DNA from: an uncultured Eubacteriales bacterium
GTDB taxonomy: Bacteria > Bacillota > Clostridia > Christensenellales > UBA1242
DNA: 11,210 nucleotides
Direction: 5' to 3'
Assembly (NCBI GenBank): GCA_900557585.1
Contig: USTJ01000007.1
Coordinates: forward strand, 1-11,210
Part shown: piece after piece, positions 5,366 through 11,210 of the stretch
How the letters are laid out: every line of letters begins with the position of its first letter
Position numbering within the stretch: position 1 is the stretch's first letter
The notes under the pieces: generated by a model
Told to the model about the DNA's origin: nothing
Database searches by the model: none
The model's input: the letters and a program-made list of their open reading frames with translations, nothing else
Program-made: the position numbers and the translations under genes

Positions 5366-8062
5366 TTAAATTGTGGTTTTGTTTGAAACTTTAATGTTTT
5401 GATTTTCTTGAACAAATGAATTTTCGCCGTGTTTTTTATAATATCCATTCACGAAAAACTTGCAAATTTCCACAAGTGGCACAATTGAAATGCTTGCTGA
5501 AATGACAATGAGCCATTGTTTTAATGAAAGAGCACAAATGCCGAATGCGGTTTGCAAAACAGGAACAAAAGCAACTGTCAAAATCAGTGCCAAAAGTCCA
5601 AGAAAACTAAGGTTAAACGAGCGGTTGTTGAAAATGTTGATTGAGAAAATGCTGTTTGTTGTTTTGCAGTTGATGCTGTGAATGATTTGCATCAGACAAA
5701 TGATAATGAAAATCATTGTGCTTGCAACAATGTTGCCATAGGCGTGGAAAGCACAAACAAAAACAATCAAAACAATAAAGGTTTGCACAACCGATTGATA
5801 AAGAATGCTGGTTCCAATTTTTCCAGAAAACAAGTTTTCTTTGGTGTTTCGCGGTGGTTTTTCCATGATGTTTTTTTTGGGCTTTTCCATTCCAAGGGCA
5901 AATGCAGGAAAACTGTCGGTTACAAGGTTTATGAACAATATTTGCGACGGAAGCAGGAAAATTGCATTTCGAAGAACAAGTGCCGAAATGAAAATTCCAA
6001 GAACCTCAACGGCGTTTGTTGAAAGCAAAAACAAAATGATTTTTTGAATGTTCGAATAGATTGTTCGCCCTTGCTTTATGGCAAGAATAATTGTTGAATA
6101 GTCGTCGTCGGTAATCACAAGGTCGGAAACGCTTTTTGTAACATCGGTTCCGCTTTTTCCCATGCAAATTCCAATGTTTGCTTCTGCAATGCTTGGCGCA
6201 TCGTTCACGCCGTCGCCGGTCATGGCAACAACCTTTCCTTGTTTTTTGAAAGCCTTTACAATTTTTGATTTGTGCTCGGGCGAAACGCGTGCAAACACAC
6301 TGAAATTGTCAATGATTTTTGCAAGATTTTCAACCGAAATGTTGTCAAGTTGACTGCCAGTCATCACTTGATTTTTGTGCTTTGCAATTTTAAGTTCTTT
6401 TGCAATTGCAAATGCCGTGTCGGGGTGGTCGCCCGTTATCATCACAGGTTTTAGCCCTGATTTGAGGCATTGTTTGATTGCTTGTTTTGCTTCGTCTTTT
6501 GGTGGGTCTACAATGCCAACAAGTCCAAGAAAAACAAAGTTGTCTTCGGTTTCAGAATCAATGTTGTCGGGCGAAACCAATTTTTGAGCAACGCCCAAAA
6601 CTCGCTCGGCATTTTCGGTTAGAACTTTCACTTGCGCCAAAATTTGCGATTCACGAAAAGGTGTGAGTGGTTCAATGTTTCCATTTACAAGAACGCTTTT
6701 GCAACGAGGAAGGATATAGTCCAGTGCACCTTTGCAAAACATTTCATATCCATGTTCAGTTTTGTTTATGGTGCTCATAATTTTTCGGTTAGAGTCAAAT
6801 GCAAATTCTTTTTTGCGTTCAAAATTTTGACGTTTTGAAATGAACAAAGGTGCATGCTTTAAAAGGTGAGAAAGCATTGCTGTTTCGGTTGCGTCGCCAA
6901 CAATGTTTTTGTCTTCTGAAACTGTTGCGTTGTTGCAAAGAGAAATTGCAAGATAAAGTTTTTCAAGGGCGGTGTTTGATTCATTGAAATTTTCAACAAG
7001 TTTTTGGTTTGTGAAAATGTGTTTAATTGTCATTTTGTTTTGAGTTAGAGTGCCAGTTTTGTCGGTGCAAATCACATTGCAACAGCCAAGAGTTTCAACA
7101 CTTGACAGAGTTTTTACAATTGCTTTTTGTTTTGCCAAGCGAACAACTCCAAGAGTCATTACAATTGTGATAACTGCGGGCAAACTTTCAGGAATGGCAG
7201 CAACGGCAAGTGCAACAGAAATCAGAAAGGCTTCAAGAAAACTTATGTTTTTGGAAAAGATGATTTCCACCAAAAACACAATCACAACAATTCCTAAAAT
7301 TGCAAAAGTTAAAAGTTTTCCAATTTTGTCAATGTTTTTTTCAAGTGGAGTTTTTTCTTTCACCGATGAAGAAAGCATTTTTGCAATTTTTCCCATTTCT
7401 GTGTTCTTTCCAACACTTGTGACAACCGCTTTCGCATTGCCATAGGTCACGCTGGTGCCCGAAAAAACCATGTTGGTTTGTTCTGCAAGCGGGGTGTTTG
7501 GTTTCAAAATTTTGTTTGCATCTTTTCGCGATGCATGGCTTTCGCCCGTAAGGGTGCTCTCGTCACATTTAAGATTGTTTGTTTCAATCAGCCTTGCGTC
7601 GGCAGAAACAAAGTCGCCAGCCTTTAAACAAAGAATGTCGCCAACAACAACTTCTTCGCAGGGGATTAACGAAACTTTTCCGTTTCGCAAAACTTTTGCT
7701 TTCGGTTCGGTCTTTTTTGCAAGAAGCGCAATCGAGTCTTCGGCTTTCTTTTCTTGAAGTGCACCAATAAGTGCGTTCACAAAAACAATAACAAAAATAA
7801 GCCCACCTTCGAACAGGTCGCCATATTCTTTTTTGCAAATTGCAACAACACTTGAAATGATTGCACTTATGATAAGAACAATTATCATAAGGTTTTTAAA
7901 CTGCAATAAAAAACGTTTTAAAAAACTGTCACTTTTCTTTTTTTCAAGTTTGTTCTCGCCATATTTTTCTTTGTTTTTTAAAACATGTTCGGGCGAAAGT
8001 CCGTTTAAAGATGATTTATATTTTTTTAAAACATCTGCAATTTGCTCGCTGTGGTTTGGCAT
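5366..8062 (-). CDS. P-type Ca2+-transporting ATPase (P2A, SERCA/PMR1-like)
   Basis: This complete 898-residue pump is of normal length for bacterial Ca2+-ATPases. In order: an N-terminal cation-ATPase domain (about 5-75), TGES actuator motif (172-175), PESLP in M4 (291-295), phosphorylation site DKTGT with D334, nucleotide-domain KGA (444-446), DPPKDE (519-524), TGDHP (543-547), the hinge GDGVNDAP (616-623), then C-terminal spans M5-M10. Compared with SERCA, Ca2+ ligands are kept: E292 (SERCA E309), N683 and E686 in M5 (N768, E771), and N712, T715, D716 in M6 (N796, T799, D800). The M8 ligand E908 appears as Q792. The predicted role is ATP-driven Ca2+ export across the cell membrane; I cannot exclude Mn2+ as a second ion. 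AGGAG (8068-8072) lies 5 bp before the ATG. It is convergent with the upstream operon and divergent from lysS. Confidence 0.93.
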   Translation of the reverse strand: MPNHSEQIADVLKKYKSSLNGLSPEHVLKNKEKYGENKLEKKKSDSFLKRFLLQFKNLMIIVLIISAIISSVVAICKKEYGDLFEGGLIFVIVFVNALIGALQEKKAEDSIALLAKKTEPKAKVLRNGKVSLIPCEEVVVGDILCLKAGDFVSADARLIETNNLKCDESTLTGESHASRKDANKILKPNTPLAEQTNMVFSGTSVTYGNAKAVVTSVGKNTEMGKIAKMLSSSVKEKTPLEKNIDKIGKLLTFAILGIVVIVFLVEIIFSKNISFLEAFLISVALAVAAIPESLPAVITIVMTLGVVRLAKQKAIVKTLSSVETLGCCNVICTDKTGTLTQNKMTIKHIFTNQKLVENFNESNTALEKLYLAISLCNNATVSEDKNIVGDATETAMLSHLLKHAPLFISKRQNFERKKEFAFDSNRKIMSTINKTEHGYEMFCKGALDYILPRCKSVLVNGNIEPLTPFRESQILAQVKVLTENAERVLGVAQKLVSPDNIDSETEDNFVFLGLVGIVDPPKDEAKQAIKQCLKSGLKPVMITGDHPDTAFAIAKELKIAKHKNQVMTGSQLDNISVENLAKIIDNFSVFARVSPEHKSKIVKAFKKQGKVVAMTGDGVNDAPSIAEANIGICMGKSGTDVTKSVSDLVITDDDYSTIILAIKQGRTIYSNIQKIILFLLSTNAVEVLGIFISALVLRNAIFLLPSQILFINLVTDSFPAFALGMEKPKKNIMEKPPRNTKENLFSGKIGTSILYQSVVQTFIVLIVFVCAFHAYGNIVASTMIFIIICLMQIIHSINCKTTNSIFSINIFNNRSFNLSFLGLLALILTVAFVPVLQTAFGICALSLKQWLIVISASISIVPLVEICKFFVNGYYKKHGENSFVQENQNIKVSNKTTI

Positions 8063-8205
8063 GATGACTCCTTTTTATAGTCAAATATATTATTTTTGGT
8101 TTGCTAATATGTGTTTTTTTTGCCTTTGGGGTGGAGTAAAATTTGCAAATGATTGACTTTTGCACATATTTAGTATATATTGTTTGCATTATAAGGAGAA
8201 ATGTT
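8063..8205. promoter_or_regulatory. Divergent control region between the Ca2+-ATPase and lysS
   Basis: This 143-bp AT-rich stretch carries the lysS promoter on the plus strand. On the minus strand there are several -10-like hexamers ahead of the ATPase (TATATT at 8084-8089, TATAAA at 8074-8079), but none has a good -35 at 16-18 bp, so the ATPase promoter is unresolved. No long leader, T-box or riboswitch fold is visible. Confidence 0.5.
8153..8181 (+). promoter_or_regulatory. Sigma-A-type promoter of lysS
   Basis: The -35 TTGACT (8153-8158) and -10 TATATT (8176-8181) are separated by 17 bp. Transcription would start near 8188, about 18 nt before the ATG and just before the AAGGAG site at 8193-8198. 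The leader is too short for a T-box element. Confidence 0.75.
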
Positions 8206-9771
8206 ATGTGGGCACTTGAAATTGCAGAAAAAATCATTAAAGAACGCCCAGATGAAGAGGTGTATACCGTTGCAGCCGGCGTGAGCCCATCTGGATTTGT
8301 TCATATTGGAAATTTTAGAGAGATTATCACACCATGCCTTGTGGCTCGTGCGCTTAAAAAACTTGGGAAAAAGGTTCGTTTCATTTTGTCTATCGACAAC
8401 TTTGATCGTTTCAGAAAAGTTCCTGCTGGCGTTCCAGAAGAATATTCAAAATATATTGGAATGAGTTATGCAGACATGCCAAGTCCTTTCACAGAAAACG
8501 AGTCATATGCTGAATATTTTCAAAACCGTTTTCTTGGCGAACTTCGCGAAATGGGAATTGATGTTGGAAATGAACTTGAAGTAATTTATCAAGAGAAAGA
8601 ATATAGAAGCGGAAGATATAAAGACAAAATCCGTCTTGCTCTTGAAAAAAGAAAAGAAATTTTTGACATTATTGACAGTTTCAGAACCCAAGATGCAGAA
8701 GAGGGTGAAAGAGACGAGTTCTATCCAGCATCTGTGTTCTGTTCAAAATGTCATCATCAAGCAAAAATTGTGAATTATGATGACAAAACTGGCGACATTA
8801 CATATGAATGCGAATGTGGAAATAAAGAAGTTGTGAACATTGAAACCTGCCGTGACATTAAACTTCAATGGAAGGTTGACTGGCCAATGCGTTGGCAAGC
8901 CGAACATGTAACTTTTGAAACCGGCGGAATGGATCACTCTTCTCAAAACGGAAGCAAAGATGTTGCAACCCGTGTTGCAAAAGAAATTTTTGGATATCAA
9001 GCACCAGTATATGAGCCATACAGTTTCATTGGAATCAAGGGTGGCGGAGCAAAAATGAGTTCTTCAAAAGGAAATGTTTTGACACTTACAGACCTTTTGA
9101 AAGTTTATGATCGTCATCAAATTTTGTGGTTCTATGCAAAATATAAACCATCACAAAACTTTGCTCTTGCTTTTGACAACGACGTTATTCGTTATTACAG
9201 CGAGTTTGACCGTTGGGTTAAAATGTATTTCGAGGGCAGAATTGATGAAGGCAACAAACAAATTCTTGATTTTACCGAAGTTACAGAAGACTATCTCAAA
9301 TATCCAAACTTCTCATATCTTGCAACATTCTTGCCAATTGTAAACTTTAACACAGACATGCTTGCAACATTGATGCAAAAAGAAAACACAGACACAACAA
9401 CTTCATACTATAAAGAGCGTCTTGAAAAAGCATGGCACTGGGTTGAAAACTATGGCAAAGAATATCAAGTGAACCTTCTTGAAGAAAAGAACCAAGAGTT
9501 CTATGATACTTTGTCTGATGAAGAAAAATCTTGGCTTGACAAAACTTTGGAAATCTTGGACAAAGAATATGATTCAACCGATGCTCTTCAAACCGACCTT
9601 TATGCAGTTGTAAAATATATGACCGACGACCCTCAAATTTTGAAGAAAACTCAAAAAAGATATTTCGAGATTCTTTATAATTTGCTTCTTGGAAAAGGTC
9701 AAGGCCCAAAACTTGGAATTTTCCTTATGGCTGTTGACAAGGCAAAACTTGTTTCACTTTTGAAATTTTAA
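8206..9771 (+). CDS. lysS: Lysine--tRNA ligase, class I (archaeal/spirochaete-type LysRS)
   Basis: This enzyme attaches lysine to tRNA-Lys with ATP in the cytoplasm. The 521-residue protein is the class I form, unrelated to the class II LysRS of most bacteria. Its Rossmann-fold signatures are PSGFVHIGN (residues 28-36, the HIGH motif) and KMSSSKG (283-289, the KMSKS motif). Between them is a probable zinc-binding insertion with C179, C182, C202 and C204 (CSKC and CEC). GGMDHSS, near residue 242, precedes the KMSKS region as in the family. The C-terminal part is helical, as in the class I anticodon-binding domain. I chose ATG 8206 because AAGGAG (8193-8198) is 7 bp upstream; the ATG at 8201 is out of frame. 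The gene is flanked by its own promoter and terminator, so it is probably monocistronic. The symbol lysK is also used for this class. Confidence 0.95.
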   Translation: MWALEIAEKIIKERPDEEVYTVAAGVSPSGFVHIGNFREIITPCLVARALKKLGKKVRFILSIDNFDRFRKVPAGVPEEYSKYIGMSYADMPSPFTENESYAEYFQNRFLGELREMGIDVGNELEVIYQEKEYRSGRYKDKIRLALEKRKEIFDIIDSFRTQDAEEGERDEFYPASVFCSKCHHQAKIVNYDDKTGDITYECECGNKEVVNIETCRDIKLQWKVDWPMRWQAEHVTFETGGMDHSSQNGSKDVATRVAKEIFGYQAPVYEPYSFIGIKGGGAKMSSSKGNVLTLTDLLKVYDRHQILWFYAKYKPSQNFALAFDNDVIRYYSEFDRWVKMYFEGRIDEGNKQILDFTEVTEDYLKYPNFSYLATFLPIVNFNTDMLATLMQKENTDTTTSYYKERLEKAWHWVENYGKEYQVNLLEEKNQEFYDTLSDEEKSWLDKTLEILDKEYDSTDALQTDLYAVVKYMTDDPQILKKTQKRYFEILYNLLLGKGQGPKLGIFLMAVDKAKLVSLLKF

Positions 9772-9789
9772 AACAAATGAAAAATAGAC

Positions 9790-9818
9790 AAAAGCACACT
9801 TTATTGTGTGCTTTTTTT
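9790..9818 (+). terminator. Intrinsic terminator of lysS
   Basis: A 10-bp stem, AAAAGCACAC (9790-9799) with GTGTGCTTTT (9806-9815), closes the loop TTTATT and continues into a seven-T run (9812-9818). It begins 18 bp after the lysS stop codon. Confidence 0.9.
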
Positions 9819-9839
9819 CTTTCAAATTTATGTTTTTGT

Positions 9840-9868
9840 TTGGAAAAATGACTGCGGTTTGGTATAAT
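9840..9868 (+). promoter_or_regulatory. Sigma-A-type promoter of tex with extended -10
   Basis: A perfect -10 TATAAT (9863-9868) is preceded by TGG, making an extended -10 (TGnTATAAT), with a weak -35 TTGGAA (9840-9845) at 17 bp. Transcription would start near 9875, giving a leader of about 42 nt, longer than the others in this window. Confidence 0.7.
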
Positions 9869-9877
9869 TAAAGGGCT

Positions 9878-9904
9878 ATGAAAACTGGCAAAAATATTTT
9901 TTAA
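9878..9904 (+). other. Eight-codon reading frame in the tex leader
   Basis: ATG at 9878 opens a frame encoding MKTGKNIF that stops at 9902-9904, immediately before the tex ribosome binding site. AAAGGG (9870-9875) precedes it, but only two bases away, which is a poor spacing. It may be translated and influence tex initiation, or be chance. Confidence 0.2.
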
Positions 9905-9916
9905 AAGGACAACACT

Positions 9917-11210
9917 ATGGAAATGTTTCAGGCTCTTTCAAAAGAGTTCAATATTAAAGAAGAATATTCAAAAAATCTTATTTCTCTTCTCGACGAAGGG
10001 AACACAATCCCTTTCATTGCACGATACAGAAAGGAAATGCATGGCAGTCTTGACGACCAAATCATTCGTGCTTTTGCCGACCGACTTGCATATCTTCGTA
10101 ACTTTGAAGACCGCAAGAAAACCATTGTAAAATCTATTGACGAACAAGGCAAATTGACACCAGAAATCGTCAAAAAACTTGACGAGGCAAAAACCCTCAC
10201 CGAACTTGAAGACATTTATCGACCATATAAGCCAAAAAGAAAAACAAGAGCAACCGAAGCAATTGCAAAAGGACTTCAAGAACTTGCCGACATTATTTTG
10301 GCTCAAAAAGAAAATGGAAAAACACTTGAAGAACTTGCTCTTTCTTTTGTTTCAGAAGAAAAGGGCGTGAAAAATGTTGAAGAGGCCATTGCTGGTGCAA
10401 AAGACATTATTGCTGAAACCGTGAGTGATAGCAGTGACCTTAGAAAAGAACTTCGTGAGTTTATCAAGAAAACTGGCTTCATTTCATCAGTCATGAAAAA
10501 AGAAAAAGAAGCAAAGAAACCAAAAATTAAGGTTATTGACAACTCAAATAAATATGAAGACAAAGAAAATGAACAAAAAGTTTCATCGGCTGATACCTAT
10601 GCTCTTTATGACGGCTTTAAACAAGAACTTTCAAAAGTTCCTTCACACCGCATTTTGGCAATCAACCGTGGTGAAAATGAGGGATTTTTAAAGGTTGCGG
10701 TTGAATATAACGAAGAAAAATGTCTTGAAATTGTAGAGAAAAATTTCAAAATTAAAGACACAATTTTTGCAGAAACTTTGAAAGAAGCAGAGGAAGACGG
10801 ATTTGAGCGTTTGATTGCTCCAAGCATTGAGCGTGAAATCAGAACCGATTTGACAGACATGGCAAATGAACAAGCAATCCACAACTTTGAACTCAATCTT
10901 AAACCACTTTTAATGGAGGCTCCTTTAAAAGGCAAGCGTATTCTTGGTTTTGACCCTGGATATAGAATGGGTTGCAAACTTGCAGTTATCGATGAAAACG
11001 GAACTGTTCTTGCAACAAGCGTTATCTATCCAACCGAACCTTTCAAAAAGATTGACGAAGCAAAAAGAATAATGACCGAACTCATTTCAAAATATAAGGT
11101 TGATGTCATTTCAATTGGAAACGGAACTGCAAGCAAAGAAAGCGAAATTTTTGTTGCAAACCTTATCAAAACTCTGTCAAGAAAGGTTGACTATGCAATT
11201 GTTTCAGAGG
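9917..11210 (+). CDS. tex: Tex, RNA-binding transcription accessory protein, N-terminal part (runs off right edge)
   Basis: The first 431 residues are visible, of a family that is usually about 715-780 residues long. Residues about 1-200 form the helical Tex N-terminal region: NTIPFIARYRKE (29-40), LDDQIIRAF, then LTELEDIYRPYKPKRKTRA (about 93-111), which are hallmark segments. A linker and central helical part follow. The YqgF/RNase H-like domain begins near residue 340 with GKRILGFDPGYRMGCKLAVID, D346 being the first acidic residue of the fold. The helix-hairpin-helix and S1 RNA-binding domains should lie beyond the window. Tex is related to eukaryotic Spt6 and associates with RNA and the transcription machinery; its exact bacterial role is not settled. 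I chose ATG 9917 because AAAAGGA precedes it by 7 bp; ATG 9923 is a possible alternative. The lysS terminator and a dedicated promoter separate it from lysS. Confidence 0.94.
   Translation, partial: MEMFQALSKEFNIKEEYSKNLISLLDEGNTIPFIARYRKEMHGSLDDQIIRAFADRLAYLRNFEDRKKTIVKSIDEQGKLTPEIVKKLDEAKTLTELEDIYRPYKPKRKTRATEAIAKGLQELADIILAQKENGKTLEELALSFVSEEKGVKNVEEAIAGAKDIIAETVSDSSDLRKELREFIKKTGFISSVMKKEKEAKKPKIKVIDNSNKYEDKENEQKVSSADTYALYDGFKQELSKVPSHRILAINRGENEGFLKVAVEYNEEKCLEIVEKNFKIKDTIFAETLKEAEEDGFERLIAPSIEREIRTDLTDMANEQAIHNFELNLKPLLMEAPLKGKRILGFDPGYRMGCKLAVIDENGTVLATSVIYPTEPFKKIDEAKRIMTELISKYKVDVISIGNGTASKESEIFVANLIKTLSRKVDYAIVSE

Noticed and set aside
7050..7757. Plus-strand open frames of 131 and 100 codons
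   Set aside because: They are opposite-strand shadows of the Ca2+-ATPase, whose motifs in this stretch (TGES, PESLP) leave no doubt about the real frame.
8063..8205. T-box or lysine riboswitch ahead of lysS
   Set aside because: The inferred leader is about 18 nt, far too short, and no terminator hairpin or T-box sequence is visible upstream.
1..11210. CRISPR array, transposon ends, integrase, tRNA or rRNA genes
   Set aside because: I looked for regular direct repeats, long terminal inverted repeats, transposase or recombinase motifs and cloverleaf-like sequence, and saw none; the gaps between genes are all under 200 bp.

Overview
The window is an AT-rich stretch of about 11.2 kb from a Gram-positive, endospore-forming bacterium, most likely Bacillota of the Clostridia type. 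The main evidence is a complete spoIIE, which belongs to the sporulation programme, followed directly by tilS. Shine-Dalgarno sites of the AGGAG type, sigma-A-like promoters and a perfect Spo0A box support this. Codon use looks uniform across the window, and I see no insertion sequence, phage gene, integrase, tRNA, rRNA or CRISPR array. This is a chromosomal housekeeping region, not a mobile or defence island. The species cannot be named from the sequence.

Layout, left to right: (1) The 5' part of a minus-strand alkaline phosphatase lipoprotein gene runs off the left edge (1-379). (2) A 157-bp divergent control region holds a sigma-A promoter for the phosphatase and a Spo0A box. (3) On the plus strand come spoIIE (537-2840), tilS (2887-4230, with its own promoter inside the end of spoIIE), a 36-residue single-span membrane protein (4284-4394) and a 304-residue membrane-anchored protein of unknown function (4401-5315). 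(4) A two-way terminator (5334-5363) separates these from a minus-strand P-type Ca2+-ATPase (5366-8062). (5) After a second divergent region, a class I lysyl-tRNA synthetase (8206-9771) has its own promoter and terminator. (6) tex, the RNA-binding transcription accessory protein, begins at 9917 and runs off the right edge.

Functional reading: SpoIIE is the septal phosphatase that activates sigma-F in the forespore. TilS makes lysidine in the tRNA-Ile anticodon, and LysRS charges tRNA-Lys. Both of the last two are translation genes needed in vegetative growth, and each appears to have a separate sigma-A promoter. The spoIIE-tilS proximity resembles Bacillus, but the next genes are not the hpt-ftsH pair found there. 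They are a small membrane protein and an unrecognised membrane-anchored protein, which are the only uncharacterised genes here.

The most notable points are the class I (archaeal/spirochaete-type) LysRS in an endospore former, the Spo0A box between the phosphatase and spoIIE, the absence of a ribosome binding site before spoIIE, and the unknown two-gene unit after tilS. I do not see evidence for a previously undescribed multi-gene system.
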